Counted from the stretch's first letter, positions 8,557-18,460 are shown. The stretch: 64,000 nucleotides of DNA from Sedimenticola sp. (GCA_002869585.1 PKUO01000059.1:1-64000), one strand, 5' to 3'. The notes: generated by a model not told the origin, from the sequence alone. Numbers and translations: made by a program.

Positions 8557-11042
8557 AGGCTTTCGGCTTCGCACTCAGGATGTTCCGCCGGGACTGGCGC
8601 AGCGGCGAGCTACGCCTGTTGAGCCTGTCGCTGATCGTCGCGGTCGCGGCGGTTACCGCCGTCGGTTTTTTCACCAATCGCATAGAGCGCGCCCTGGAAC
8701 TGCAGGCCGCTGAAATTCTCGCGGCGGATCTGGTCATGGAGTCCAGCAGCCCATTGCCGGTGAACCTTGCTGCAAAGGCGGAGCAGCTGGAACTGGCCAC
8801 CGCCACCACCCTGAGCTTCCCCAGCGTGGTGCTGCACGATGATCAGACCCAGCTGGTCAATGTCAAGGCCGTCAGCCCGACCTACCCCCTGCGGGGTGAG
8901 CTGCGCATTCGCCAACAGCTCGGTGACGAAGAGCAGATCATCCAGGGGATACCCGAGCCGGGAACCCTCTGGGCGGAATCACGACTGCTGGTGAATATGC
9001 AACTGGCCGTAGGCGATCGTATCAGTCTGGGGGAGATGTCATTCCTTATTGCCGGGGTTCTCAGCCGCGACAGCGGCGAGAGCAGCAGCCTGTTCCGGCT
9101 GGGTCCGCGTGTATTGCTCGGACTGTCCGACATACCGGCCACGGAACTGGTCAACCCGGCAAGCCGGGTGCGGCACACTCTTCTGATCGCTGGCGCCAGA
9201 AAGAGTCTCGACAGCTATCGTTCATGGGTGAAACAGCGCCTGCCCAAGGGGGTGCGCATCGAGGATATGAGCAACGCCAGACCCGAGTTGAAAAATGCCC
9301 TGGATCGCGGCAGCAGTTTTCTCGGCCTGGCTGCGTTGGCTGCGGTGCTGGTGGCCGGTGCGGCAGTGGCCCTGTCCACGCGTCGTTTCGTCGATAAGCA
9401 GTCCGACGTCAGCGCCATCATGCGCTGTCTCGGGGCAAGCCGGCGTTTCATCCTGCAGGTGTTGTTGTTGCGTCTGCTGCTGATCGCCCTGCTGGCCTGT
9501 CTATTGGGGTCGATCATCGGCTTTTTTGCGCAGTTTCTGCTGGTGGGGCTGGTTGGCGACCTGTTCAGCACCCAGTTACCGGCACCGGACCTCTACCCCG
9601 TTTTCATTGGTCTTGGCACTGGCCTGATTACCCTGATGGGCTTCACCCTGGCACCCATGGCGCGACTCAGTGCCGTACCGCCGCTGCGGGTGCTGCGCCG
9701 GGAACTCGGGGCGCCGCCGGTGGGCTTCTGGCTGCTCGGGCTGACTGCCTTCGCGGCGCTGGCGATTCTGATGCTGTGGCAGGCCGGCGACGCCAAGCTG
9801 GCAGCGATTGTCATCGCCGGCAGCCTGGGAACCATCATTCTGATGCTGACGGTTTCCAGGCTGCTGGTGTTTATCCTCACTCCCCTGCGGCAGCGTACCG
9901 GCACCATTCTGCGTTATGGACTGGCCGGGCTGGCGAGAAATCCGGGCATGACCGCCATCCAGCTTACCGGATTTGGCATAGGTATTCTGGCCCTGTTGCT
10001 GCTCGCCATTGTCCGCGTCGATCTGCTGAGCGCCTGGGAAAAGACCATCCCGGCAAACGCCCCCAACCATTTCCTGATCAATATCCAACCCCATGAGGTG
10101 ACCGATCTGGCGAATCACCTCTCTGCACAGGGACTGGACAACGGCGGCCTCTACCCGATGTTGCGCGCGCGCCTGACTCATATCAACCAGCAACCTGTTG
10201 CCGAGGAAGACTACCCCGAAGGGCGACCGCGTCGGCTGGTCAGCCGCGAGTTCAATCTCTCCTGGGCGGAAAAAATGCAGGAGCACAATACGATCATCCG
10301 TGGCCAGTGGTGGCGGGAGGATCAGCTGGACCAGGGACTGTTCTCGGTGGAAATAGGCATTGCAGAAACCCTGGGAATCAAAATGGGTGACCAGTTGCGC
10401 TTCAATATCGCCGGTGTTGACATTGAAGGCCGGGTGAACAATCTGCGCCTGGTTGAGTGGGACAGTTTTCAGCCCAATTTTTTCGTCATCGGCACGCCGG
10501 GGCTACTCAGAAGCTACCCGTCCACCTATATCACCAGCTTCTATCTCCCTGCGGGCGACGAGAAGAAACTCTCTGATCTGGTTAGAAATTTCCCCTCGGT
10601 AACACTGATCGATGTCTCCAGCATCATGCAGCAGATTCGGGAGATCATCGCTCGCGGATCGATGGCGGTGGAGTACGTCTTTCTGTTCACCCTGCTAGCC
10701 GGATTGCTGGTGCTGTATGCCGGAATCCAGGCAAGTCGTGACATCCGCCGGCAGGAGTCGGCGATATTGCGCACCATGGGTCTGAAACGCAGCCGCCTGA
10801 TCCAATCGGTAGCCATTGAGTTCATCACCCTCGGCGTACTCGCCGGACTGCTGGCGAGCCTCTGCGCCACTCTCACCGGCTGGGCGGTATCGACTGAATT
10901 GTTCGGGCTGACCTACCAGTTCAACGGCTGGATATGGGTTATCGGCACCTTGGGTGGCGCAATCGGTATTGGCGCGGCCGGGGTGATTGCCACCTATCCC
11001 CTGGTGATTCATCCCCCGCTGCATACCCTGAGAGAGGGCTGA
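8553..11042 (+). CDS. ybbP: ABC transporter permease YbbP (two FtsX domains)
   Basis: An 829-residue permease with an N-terminal membrane anchor, a large periplasmic region, and two FtsX-like transmembrane blocks: about residues 255-350 (LAALAAVLVAGAAVALS) and the C-terminal 120 residues. This is the YbbP layout. The start is a GTG at 8553, preceded by GGAGGG at 8541 and overlapping the ybbA stop in GTGA, which implies translational coupling. It forms the transporter with YbbA. No frameshift or missing block is visible. Confidence 0.9.
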   Translation: MKAFGFALRMFRRDWRSGELRLLSLSLIVAVAAVTAVGFFTNRIERALELQAAEILAADLVMESSSPLPVNLAAKAEQLELATATTLSFPSVVLHDDQTQLVNVKAVSPTYPLRGELRIRQQLGDEEQIIQGIPEPGTLWAESRLLVNMQLAVGDRISLGEMSFLIAGVLSRDSGESSSLFRLGPRVLLGLSDIPATELVNPASRVRHTLLIAGARKSLDSYRSWVKQRLPKGVRIEDMSNARPELKNALDRGSSFLGLAALAAVLVAGAAVALSTRRFVDKQSDVSAIMRCLGASRRFILQVLLLRLLLIALLACLLGSIIGFFAQFLLVGLVGDLFSTQLPAPDLYPVFIGLGTGLITLMGFTLAPMARLSAVPPLRVLRRELGAPPVGFWLLGLTAFAALAILMLWQAGDAKLAAIVIAGSLGTIILMLTVSRLLVFILTPLRQRTGTILRYGLAGLARNPGMTAIQLTGFGIGILALLLLAIVRVDLLSAWEKTIPANAPNHFLINIQPHEVTDLANHLSAQGLDNGGLYPMLRARLTHINQQPVAEEDYPEGRPRRLVSREFNLSWAEKMQEHNTIIRGQWWREDQLDQGLFSVEIGIAETLGIKMGDQLRFNIAGVDIEGRVNNLRLVEWDSFQPNFFVIGTPGLLRSYPSTYITSFYLPAGDEKKLSDLVRNFPSVTLIDVSSIMQQIREIIARGSMAVEYVFLFTLLAGLLVLYAGIQASRDIRRQESAILRTMGLKRSRLIQSVAIEFITLGVLAGLLASLCATLTGWAVSTELFGLTYQFNGWIWVIGTLGGAIGIGAAGVIATYPLVIHPPLHTLREG

Positions 11043-11138
11043 TATACCTTGAATACTCAGTGGGTTAGAAATGTGGGTTTGAATATAAGCTAAATGCCCC
11101 AATCTATAAGATTCCCTATTTGCGAGGAGCAGGATTTC

Positions 11139-11381
11139 ATGAGTGAGGAAGCCGTCATTGCACAAAAAGCCCCCTACGCGGTTGATGTAGAGGAAGGCAA
11201 GACCTATTACTGGTGCGCCTGCGGAAAAAGCGCTACCCAACCCTTCTGTGACGGCAAGCACAAAGGCTCCGGTTTTGCCCCCGTGGCGTTTGTCGCTGCG
11301 AAAACTGAAACCGTCTATCTCTGTGGTTGCAAGCATTCAGAAAACAAACCCTACTGCGACGGTAAGCATAAGAACCTCTGA
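11139..11381 (+). CDS. Small protein with two CDGSH iron-sulfur motifs
   Basis: An 80-residue cytoplasmic protein with two copies of the CDGSH pattern, WCACGKSATQPFCDGKH and YLCGCKHSENKPYCDGKH. Each has the C-x-C, Cys and His ligand set that holds a redox-active [2Fe-2S] cluster, as in mitoNEET-type proteins. The start at 11139 is supported by GAGGAG at 11124-11129; a longer frame from 11094 has no such site. Related small proteins occur in many proteobacteria, with roles in iron-sulfur or redox balance suspected but unproven. It is probably monocistronic. Confidence 0.88.
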   Translation: MSEEAVIAQKAPYAVDVEEGKTYYWCACGKSATQPFCDGKHKGSGFAPVAFVAAKTETVYLCGCKHSENKPYCDGKHKNL

Positions 11382-11393
11382 ACAGAATGAATT

Positions 11394-11417
11394 TATGCCC
11401 GGCACCTGTCGGGCATA
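11394..11417 (+). terminator. Hairpin after the CDGSH gene
   Basis: A perfect 8-bp stem (TATGCCCG / CGGGCATA) with an 8-base loop sits 12 bases past the stop. Only a weak T-rich tail follows, so it is a possible rather than clear intrinsic terminator. Confidence 0.45.
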
Positions 11418-11521
11418 GACTCTTCTGACTGCTCATTACCGGCTCTTCCCATCCCTCAATCTGCCGTTCTCCCCGCTTCCGGGCTATACTCCCGATCTCG
11501 CTTGCCAACCGCTCCGGCCTG

Positions 11522-13834
11522 ATGCCCTTAATAAATGCCCTGCTACTGACACGCCACTGGCGAGATACGGCCCATGGGATCGAACTGACCTTCTGGGCTG
11601 CATCCGATTCTGGCCCGCTGAAACTCAGCTACCCGGGACAACAGGCGGTCTGCTTCATAACTGCGGATAGCGAACTGCCCCGGACCTCCGGGCAGACGAT
11701 CGGCCTGCAGCGCAAACCGTTGAAGCTGACCAGCCTCGACGGCCAGCCGGTTGATGGACTCTATTTTAATCAGCAGCGCGAATTACAACGCCTGCGGGAA
11801 TACCTCTCCACCACAGATAAGATGCTGTATGAAGCAGATATAAAACCCACTGACCGGTTTTTGATGGAACGCTTCATCAATCTCCCCTTTACCCTGCAGG
11901 TAGAGTGTATCCAGAGGAAGGGATATTGGGAGTTGATAAATCCGCAGATCAGACCGGCAAGCCATATCCCCGCACTGCGCTATCTCAGTCTCGATATCGA
12001 AACAGACGGCATTCACGGCGAGATCTTCTCCATTGCCTATTGCGGCATGGGCGTGGATCAGATTCTGATGCAGGGCCAAGCATCTGACTGGGAGTCAGAT
12101 CTGGATATTCTCTGGTATGCCGATGAAAAGGCTCTGCTGAAGGGGTTTCTGGAACGTATTGCCTGCCTTGATCCCGACCTGATCCTCGGCTGGAACCTGA
12201 TCAACTTCGATCTGGATTATCTGGAGCGCCGCTGCCGGAATCTGCAAATCCCTTTCACCCTGGGCAGGGGCGGTGAAATCGCTACTGTCCTGCAGCCACA
12301 GCAGGCCAACCAGTTACGGGTGGCGTCTATCCCCGGACGCGTGGCGCTGGATGGCATCGACAATCTGAAATCGGCCTTCTGGTCATTTGCCAGCTTTGAA
12401 CTGGGCAATGTCGCCCATGAACTGCTGGGACGAACAAAGCTGATCGAGAGCAGCGAGGACAAGATTGCCGAGATACGGCGCAGATTTAGTGAGGATCGGC
12501 CCGCCCTGGCAGCCTATAATCTGGAAGATTGCCGACTGGTGGAGGCCATTTTCCAGAAAACCGATCTGCTCAACTCCATCATTCAGCGCTCTGTCATGAC
12601 CGGCTTGTCTCTGGGTCGCCAGGGGGGGTCCGTCGCGGCCTTTGACAACCTCTATCTGCCCAGGCTGCACCGCGCCGGGGTGGTTGCGCCAGATATCGGC
12701 GCCAACCAGCACCATCAATCAAGTCCAGGTGGCTATGTCCTGGATTCACAGCCAGGGCTGTATGACAACGTGCTGGTGTTGGATTTCAAGAGTCTTTATC
12801 CCAGTATCATCAGGACCTTCTGCATCGATCCGTGGGGCATGTACCAACAGGTCGAGGATGGAATTCCAGGCTTTCTGGGGGCCCATTTTTCCCGCAGCGG
12901 CGGGATATTGCCCGAGATCATCGGTGAACTATGGACGCTGCGGGATAAGGCGAAGGCAGAAAAAAATGCCCCGCTGTCCCAGGCCATCAAGATCATCATG
13001 AACTCCTTTTATGGTGTGCTGGGCTCTAACGGTTGCCGTTTCTTCGATCCCAGACTGGCCAGCAGCATCACCCGCCGCGGCCATGAGATCATTGGCCTGA
13101 GCCGCGATTGGTTGGAAGCAGAGGGTTATTCGGTGATCTATGGCGACACCGATTCTGTTTTTGTCTTGCTCGGCCCGAATCACACGGAGCAGCAGGCACG
13201 TGAAACCGGTCGTCAACTGGCCGCACAACTGAACGACTGGTGGCGCGACCGGCTCCGGCAGCAATTCAACATCGAATCAGCCCTGGAGATAGAGTTCGAA
13301 ACTCACTTCATCCGCTTTGTCATGCCAACCATACGTGGCGCTGAAACCGGTAGTAAAAAACGCTACGCCGGCTATGTGCGCAACCGAGAGAATGGGCTTG
13401 AACTGGTTTTCAAAGGGCTGGAGAGTGTCCGAAGTGACTGGACCCCGTTGGCCAAGCGCTTTCAGCGCGAGCTCTACCGGCGAATATTTTTTAATGAACC
13501 CTATGAGCAATACATCAAAGAAACCGTGTCGGCGCTGAATGCCGGTGAACTTGACCAGGAGTTGGTCTACCGCAAGCGTCTGAGGCGCCCTGTCGCTGAG
13601 TATGAACGCAACATCCCGCCCCACGTCCAAGCCGCAAAGAAACTCGGCAAGGATGTTCGCTGGATAGACTACCTGATCACCGAGCAGGGACCGGAACCCT
13701 TGCAACGCCATATCAGTCCGATCGATTACCAGCACTATCTGGACCGCCAGCTCTCACCCGTCGCCGATGGAATTCTCTATTTTATTGGCGATAGTTTTCA
13801 TCGAATCACCGATGACCAGATGACCCTGTTCTAG
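11522..13834 (+). CDS. polB: DNA polymerase II (family B)
   Basis: This 770-residue family-B polymerase is close in length to E. coli Pol II (783). The proofreading exonuclease motif Exo I (LDIETDG) is near residue 158 and GWNLINFDLDYL follows as Exo II. Polymerase motif A (DFKSLYPSII) is near 421, motif B (KIIMNSFYGVLGS) near 490 and motif C (YGDTDSVF) near 540, so all catalytic aspartates are present. Pol II restarts stalled forks and extends past lesions in the SOS response. I see no clear LexA box immediately upstream. It appears monocistronic. Confidence 0.95.
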   Translation: MPLINALLLTRHWRDTAHGIELTFWAASDSGPLKLSYPGQQAVCFITADSELPRTSGQTIGLQRKPLKLTSLDGQPVDGLYFNQQRELQRLREYLSTTDKMLYEADIKPTDRFLMERFINLPFTLQVECIQRKGYWELINPQIRPASHIPALRYLSLDIETDGIHGEIFSIAYCGMGVDQILMQGQASDWESDLDILWYADEKALLKGFLERIACLDPDLILGWNLINFDLDYLERRCRNLQIPFTLGRGGEIATVLQPQQANQLRVASIPGRVALDGIDNLKSAFWSFASFELGNVAHELLGRTKLIESSEDKIAEIRRRFSEDRPALAAYNLEDCRLVEAIFQKTDLLNSIIQRSVMTGLSLGRQGGSVAAFDNLYLPRLHRAGVVAPDIGANQHHQSSPGGYVLDSQPGLYDNVLVLDFKSLYPSIIRTFCIDPWGMYQQVEDGIPGFLGAHFSRSGGILPEIIGELWTLRDKAKAEKNAPLSQAIKIIMNSFYGVLGSNGCRFFDPRLASSITRRGHEIIGLSRDWLEAEGYSVIYGDTDSVFVLLGPNHTEQQARETGRQLAAQLNDWWRDRLRQQFNIESALEIEFETHFIRFVMPTIRGAETGSKKRYAGYVRNRENGLELVFKGLESVRSDWTPLAKRFQRELYRRIFFNEPYEQYIKETVSALNAGELDQELVYRKRLRRPVAEYERNIPPHVQAAKKLGKDVRWIDYLITEQGPEPLQRHISPIDYQHYLDRQLSPVADGILYFIGDSFHRITDDQMTLF

Positions 13835-14027
13835 CAACCACCGAACCCACAAATGATAGCCCACCCGAAATATTTCCATAAATATTAAGCGGATATACTG
13901 CAGAGCAACATACACCAATTAGGTATTGTTTTTATATCAACAGAATCTATTGTGGTGGGTGTTTTCTGCTAAGCTATAGATTCAGAATGAGAATAATAAC
14001 TACTTGTAGGGTCATAAGGAGGGAGCA

Positions 14028-14756
14028 ATGGCGGCGATCAACAAGCAATCTCTAGATCAGAGTCGGCTTGAGTGCGATACCTGTGGGGCCAAATCATGTT
14101 GTATCGGCGAGGGACTGACCAACGAGCAGTTGCAGGGCCTGAAAAAAATCACCACCAATCACGGCCCTTTTCAGCCAGGCCAGGCAATTTTCAAAATGGA
14201 AGACAGCTTCAAATCGCTGTTCGTCATTCAATCCGGTACTGTCAAGATCGAGACGGTATCGCCGGAGGGTTCGAATCTGGTGGACGGCTTCTTCTTCAAG
14301 GGCGACCTGATCGGTATGGAGGCCATCGGTGGTGAACAGTATCTGCATGATGCCATCGCCCTGGAAGAGACCTGGGTCTGTGAACTACCCTTTGATCATG
14401 TCGAGTCGCTCTGTTCCTTCATTCCCAGGCTTCAGCACAAGATACTGATTCTGCTGGGACAGAAGATTCGCCATATGAACGAGACTTTCCTGCACGGCCG
14501 TTATCTGAGCGCGGAACAGCGTCTGTTACTCTTCTTTCAGATGTTGTGTCACAAGAATGTAATTACAAAGAACGGGCCATCAAGAAGTCTGACGCTACCC
14601 ATGCCGAAGGGCGATATTGCGAGCTACCTGGGTCTGCGTGCGGAATCCCTGAGCCGGGCACTGGGCAAATTGCAGAGTGACGGCATCATCTTCAACCGTG
14701 GCAGAACCATTGAATTTCTCGACATCGATGCCGTGCTGAAACTGGCCTGCAAGTAA
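14028..14756 (+). CDS. fnr: Fnr/Anr-type oxygen-sensing transcription regulator
   Basis: A 242-residue Crp/Fnr regulator with the cysteine set of oxygen-sensing FNR: C16, C19 and C24/C25 at the N-terminus plus a central C118 in the context WVCELPF, matching the ligands of the [4Fe-4S] cluster. The C-terminal helix-turn-helix reads KGDIASYLGLRAESLSRALG; its E-x2-SR core is that of proteins binding TTGAT-N4-ATCAA. AGGAGGGAG before the ATG is a strong ribosome-binding site. The FNR-type boxes at 56.6-62.3 kb are likely targets of this protein or of the cysteine-less homologue at 61497. Confidence 0.92.
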   Translation: MAAINKQSLDQSRLECDTCGAKSCCIGEGLTNEQLQGLKKITTNHGPFQPGQAIFKMEDSFKSLFVIQSGTVKIETVSPEGSNLVDGFFFKGDLIGMEAIGGEQYLHDAIALEETWVCELPFDHVESLCSFIPRLQHKILILLGQKIRHMNETFLHGRYLSAEQRLLLFFQMLCHKNVITKNGPSRSLTLPMPKGDIASYLGLRAESLSRALGKLQSDGIIFNRGRTIEFLDIDAVLKLACK

Positions 14757-14794
14757 CTCTCGAACCCAGTACTATTCTGTTAGACAATATTTCG

Positions 14795-14814
14795 TCCTGC
14801 CTGCTAGGGCAGGA
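14795..14814. terminator. Hairpin between convergent fnr and a small membrane-protein gene
   Basis: A 7-bp stem (TCCTGCC / GGCAGGA) lies between two converging genes. There is no T-run on either side, so it is at best a weak bidirectional terminator. Confidence 0.4.
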
Positions 14815-14829
14815 TCATGCCTGTCTCAG

Positions 14830-15051
14830 TCAATTGGCACCTGTGTTCGGTCCGTGCATTTTCTTCCGGGCGAAGAGCAGACACGGGAGATAGGCAGCAA
14901 TACCCGCTGCCCAGAAGACCAGCCCCACGGGCGTAGCCGAGACCAGTATGAACAGAGTGCCGAAAAAGGCGCACAGCAGGGACAGAAACAGAGCAGGCCC
15001 ACTACACTTGGATTCTCCAAAATGAGAGTCTTTCATTGCGTATGCTGTCAT
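14830..15051 (-). CDS. Small two-helix membrane protein, unknown
   Basis: A 73-residue protein with two predicted transmembrane helices (about residues 19-40 and 42-60) and a short charged tail containing ARKKM. GGAG six bases before the ATG at 15049-15051 supports this start. No family recognised. It lies between fnr and another small gene on the same strand, with a 51-base gap from the latter, so the two may share a transcript. Confidence 0.55.
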   Translation of the reverse strand: MTAYAMKDSHFGESKCSGPALFLSLLCAFFGTLFILVSATPVGLVFWAAGIAAYLPCLLFARKKMHGPNTGAN

Positions 15052-15102
15052 AACATTCTCCAGAAATATCCTGCTGATTGATCAGATGTAAGGATAGAAC
15101 CG

Positions 15103-15297
15103 TTAGTCCTCTATATTCATACCGAATTGCTGTATCTGCTCGCTACCTCGTGTATTGACACCCTGGTAGAGACTTCTCCGTAACATCATGTCTTGCCTGT
15201 GGTCCGAGGCGGGCAGACCGAAATACCTTCCCGATTTCACAAGAAACTGCTGAATGTGGGATGCCTGTCGAAAAGATGATTCACCTCTTTTTTCCAT
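15103..15297 (-). CDS. Small soluble protein, unknown
   Basis: A 64-residue hydrophilic protein. I chose the ATG at 15295-15297 because a strong GGAGGGAG precedes it by 5 bases; a longer frame up to 15351 lacks one. It contains FGLPASDHRQDMMLRR and ends GMNIED. No signal peptide, no membrane segment, no recognised family. It faces the MFS gene divergently across an AT-rich 219-base region that must hold both promoters. Confidence 0.5.
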   Translation of the reverse strand: MEKRGESSFRQASHIQQFLVKSGRYFGLPASDHRQDMMLRRSLYQGVNTRGSEQIQQFGMNIED

Positions 15298-15516
15298 CAC
15301 TCCCTCCATTCGCTTGTAATCACAGATAGTTGATATGGTATTCCATACCAATTAACTTGGTTATTAGTCTCGGTAATCCTAGTTATTTTGTCAAGTATTA
15401 TTTGGGGCGGCAAAGTATAGTGCGAGAAACCGCACAGGAATCAGTCTTGGTGTTGCCCATTCTTTGCTGATAGTGTGTGCATCCATAATAAAAAGCTAAA
15501 AGTCCAGACTGTCACG

Positions 15517-16749
15517 ATGGAAAAGAACGACACCCTCCCCTTGCATTACGCCTGGCTGATCGTGATCAGTGGGGTCCTTATTCTGCATGCTGTGCTCGGG
15601 CTTGGAAGGTTTGCATTGGGTATGCTGCTCCCTTCCATGGCAACCGGACTGGAGCTTGGTTTTGACCAGATCGGACTGATCGGGACCTTCAACTTCACAG
15701 GCTATCTGCTGGCAGTGGTTGTGGCAGGTAAGCTGACCGCGGCCTTTGGCTATCGATCAGTCATCACCGCCGGCATTCTGATCGTCGCCTGCTCAATGGT
15801 GATGGTTAGTCAGAGCCAAAACTTTGCCGCCGTTTCCATTGCCTTGGCATTTCAGGGGATCGGCAGCGGCCTTGCCAATGTTCCCTTAATGGGGTTGGTG
15901 TCCCATTGGTTTCACAGCAGCAGAAGAGGTCAGGCCGCCGGCCTGTTGATGATGGGCAATAGCCTGGGCATCATTCTCTCTGGCGCACTTGTCCCCCTGA
16001 TTAACCAATCTGTCGGTGTCGAGGGTTGGCGGGTCAACTGGCAAATTTTCAGCTTGATCGCCTTCTTCACCACGCTTCTCGCCACTTTCCTGTTGCGTAA
16101 CTCCCCTGCGGACAAGGGTTTGACCCCACTGGGCCAGCCAAGCCAGCATCCGCCCATAAAGACTCCGGACCCTGCACATGCAACACGTATAGTCCTGCAC
16201 ATTGGGGCAATCTATTTCCTGTTCGGATTCAGCTACGTCATCTATGCCACCTTCATTGTCACCAGTCTGGTTAATGACTACCAGATGAGCGAGAAGATGG
16301 CTGGACAGTTCTGGCTTTGGATCGGTGCAATCAGCCTGGTTTCCGGGCCGGTGTTTGGCGCCCTCTCCGATCGTATCGGGCGGAAAAAAACCATGATCCT
16401 GGTGTTCACCCTGCTGACCTGCGCCTATCTGCTGGTGGCCCTGACGCGTGATAGCGCCAGTCTGTACCTATCAGTGCTATTATTCGGACTTTGCGTCTGG
16501 AGCATCCCGCCGATTATCGCGGTCACTGTTGCCGATTATCTGGGCATGGAGAGGGCCGTCACAGCAATCGGCCTGGTGACCCTGTTTTTCGGCATTGGCC
16601 AGATTAGCGGCCCGGCACTCGCCGGTATGCTGGCGGATAGCCAAGGCAGCTTTGCCCCGGGGTTCATGCTGGCCGGATCGATGACCGCAACAGCCATAGT
16701 GTTAACCGCGTTACTGAAGAAACCCAAATACCAGCCTATTCAACACTGA
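15517..16749 (+). CDS. Major facilitator superfamily transporter
   Basis: A 410-residue, 12-helix MFS permease. The loop after helix 2 has no classic GxLaDrxGRr motif, but the equivalent in the second half is present (GALSDRIGRKKTMIL). The N-terminal GRFALGMLLPSM and LGFDQIGLIGTFNFTGYL resemble the YbfB/YjiJ-type and organic-anion branch of the superfamily. The substrate is unknown. The ATG at 15517 is preferred to a GTG at 15475 because it puts the first helix at the usual place; neither has a good ribosome-binding site. The next gene starts 9 bases downstream, so the pair is probably an operon. Confidence 0.75.
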   Translation: MEKNDTLPLHYAWLIVISGVLILHAVLGLGRFALGMLLPSMATGLELGFDQIGLIGTFNFTGYLLAVVVAGKLTAAFGYRSVITAGILIVACSMVMVSQSQNFAAVSIALAFQGIGSGLANVPLMGLVSHWFHSSRRGQAAGLLMMGNSLGIILSGALVPLINQSVGVEGWRVNWQIFSLIAFFTTLLATFLLRNSPADKGLTPLGQPSQHPPIKTPDPAHATRIVLHIGAIYFLFGFSYVIYATFIVTSLVNDYQMSEKMAGQFWLWIGAISLVSGPVFGALSDRIGRKKTMILVFTLLTCAYLLVALTRDSASLYLSVLLFGLCVWSIPPIIAVTVADYLGMERAVTAIGLVTLFFGIGQISGPALAGMLADSQGSFAPGFMLAGSMTATAIVLTALLKKPKYQPIQH

Positions 16750-16758
16750 TTTCCAACC

Positions 16759-18279
16759 ATGCAATCGACAACAGCCAAAATAATCCTTTACTCCACTACT
16801 GTCTTTCTCAGCTCTGCCCTGCTGCTGGTGCTCGAGGTCGTCGCAGGCCGTCTGATTGCACCCTATGTCGGGGTCTCTCTTTACACCTGGACGGCGGTGA
16901 TCGGCGTTATCCTGGCGGGCCTCTCACTGGGCAACTGGATTGGCGGCGTCTGGGCAGACCGCAATGCCGGTGAGATGGCCGCCGGCATCACGCTGGTGGG
17001 TTCAGCCATTGCAACCCTGACCATTCCGCTGATACTGACACTGGTTGCACCTGGTATTCAGAGCAGCGCCATGAGCCTGCTCAGTTCCAGTCTGCTGCTG
17101 GTTCTGAGCCTGTTTTTCATACCGGCCATGTTGCTGGGAATCGTCACGCCGATTCTCACCACCCTGGCGCTGGGACTATCCTCGCGCACCGGACATATCG
17201 TCGGCATGATGCATGCCCTCGCGGCCGTGGGCAGCATCTTCGGCACCTTCATCACCGGTTACTGGTTGATCCAGACCTTCGGCAGCCGGGCGGTCATTCT
17301 CGCCACTGCACTGACTCTGGCGGTGCTGGCTGCACCCCTGCTGCGCAACAGGAAAGTGCTGGTCTACTCCAGCCTGTTTATCATCTCGGGCCTGCTGGTC
17401 ACCCTGTCACTGGTGCGCAACGGCTTTACCAACCCTTGCGATCAGGAGAGCCAGTATTTCTGTATCCGTGTCGTTTATGAGCCCTGGGAGACACCACCAG
17501 GCACGCTGAAATCACTGGTTCTCGACCACCTGCTACACGGCAGCAACCACAGTGAAGACCCGCGCCTGCTCGCTGCGCCCTACGTTCAGTTGATGGATGA
17601 ACTGGTGCTTGAGCATTTTCCCGACCGGGGCGATCTCAGCTTCTTCTTCATCGGCGGTGGCGCCTATACCCTGCCCCGTGCCGTGCAGGCGCTATATCCC
17701 GAAGCCAAGGTAACCGTCTCCGAACTGGATCCCGCAGTAACTGCCGTGGCCCGACAGCAGTTCTATGTCGATACCAGCAGTATGGACATACACCATACCG
17801 ACGCACGCATGGTCCTGTCACGGGATCAGGAGAGCAAGTATGACGTCATCGTGGCGGACGCCTTTCATGACATTGCCATCCCGCCCCACCTGGTGACTCT
17901 CGAGATGGCGCAACTGGTCAACTCGCGTCTGAAGAAGAATGGCCTCTATACAATGAATATCGTCGATGCCTTTCCCGATGCGAGACTGGTAAAGGCGATG
18001 ATCAACACCCTGGAGAGCACCTTTCAGCATGTTCATGTCTGGCTGGATCAGATCCCCGAACAGGCCACGCGCGCTACATATGTCATCTCCGCATCACAAA
18101 ATCATATTCCACCGGAGATAATAGGCGCCTCGCGCGGAATGCAACGCCAGTGGCTGAACGTCACCCAGCCGGTGCTGATGGCCGGCACTGCCCCAGATCA
18201 ACTGCCGATTCTCACGGATGACAAAGTACCGGTGGAAAGTCTTATGGCCCGACTGTTTTTAACCGAACTAGGAAAATGA
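16759..18279 (+). CDS. Fused membrane / spermidine-synthase-like protein
   Basis: A 506-residue protein with about seven transmembrane helices in the first 220 residues and a C-terminal Rossmann methyltransferase-like domain of the spermidine synthase type (FIGGGAYTLPRAV, VSELDPAVTAVA, TDARMVL, YDVIVADAFHD). Such 'fused MFS/spermidine synthase' proteins are widespread, but their reaction is not established and aminopropyl transfer should not be assumed. It follows the MFS gene by 9 bases. Confidence 0.8.
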   Translation: MQSTTAKIILYSTTVFLSSALLLVLEVVAGRLIAPYVGVSLYTWTAVIGVILAGLSLGNWIGGVWADRNAGEMAAGITLVGSAIATLTIPLILTLVAPGIQSSAMSLLSSSLLLVLSLFFIPAMLLGIVTPILTTLALGLSSRTGHIVGMMHALAAVGSIFGTFITGYWLIQTFGSRAVILATALTLAVLAAPLLRNRKVLVYSSLFIISGLLVTLSLVRNGFTNPCDQESQYFCIRVVYEPWETPPGTLKSLVLDHLLHGSNHSEDPRLLAAPYVQLMDELVLEHFPDRGDLSFFFIGGGAYTLPRAVQALYPEAKVTVSELDPAVTAVARQQFYVDTSSMDIHHTDARMVLSRDQESKYDVIVADAFHDIAIPPHLVTLEMAQLVNSRLKKNGLYTMNIVDAFPDARLVKAMINTLESTFQHVHVWLDQIPEQATRATYVISASQNHIPPEIIGASRGMQRQWLNVTQPVLMAGTAPDQLPILTDDKVPVESLMARLFLTELGK

Positions 18280-18304
18280 GAAAATAGCCAGTCTCACATG
18301 CGGA

Positions 18305-18460
18305 TCAACTCACGCCATGCTGATGCAGGAATACAGAATATTTTTTATCGGTGCCGTTGATATGCCGGGTAGGCCATAGGGTCAGATAGTCGGCAAGTTC
18401 CGGCAGTATGGTGCGTCCCTTTTCATGTACTCCCGCACGAAGGGTTAGATATAGCCACCC
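18305..18460 (-). pseudogene. Remnant of a bacteriohemerythrin gene (C-terminal end only)
   Basis: On the minus strand an open stretch of about 50 codons ends at the TGA at 18305-18307. It translates to a tail with ELADYLTLW, then HINGTDKKY, then VFLHQHGVS. This is the last helix of bacteriohemerythrin, with the iron-ligand pattern H-I-x-G-T-D-K-x-Y, also present in the intact hemerythrin at 62417-62983. Upstream the frame runs into a stop and no start or first helices are recognisable. The piece is therefore probably a decayed fragment between two unrelated genes. Confidence 0.6.

Noticed and set aside
13835-14027. Possible FNR box upstream of fnr (ATATCAA)
   Set aside because: Only the right half-site is present; the left half (TGTTT) does not match TTGAT at the correct spacing.
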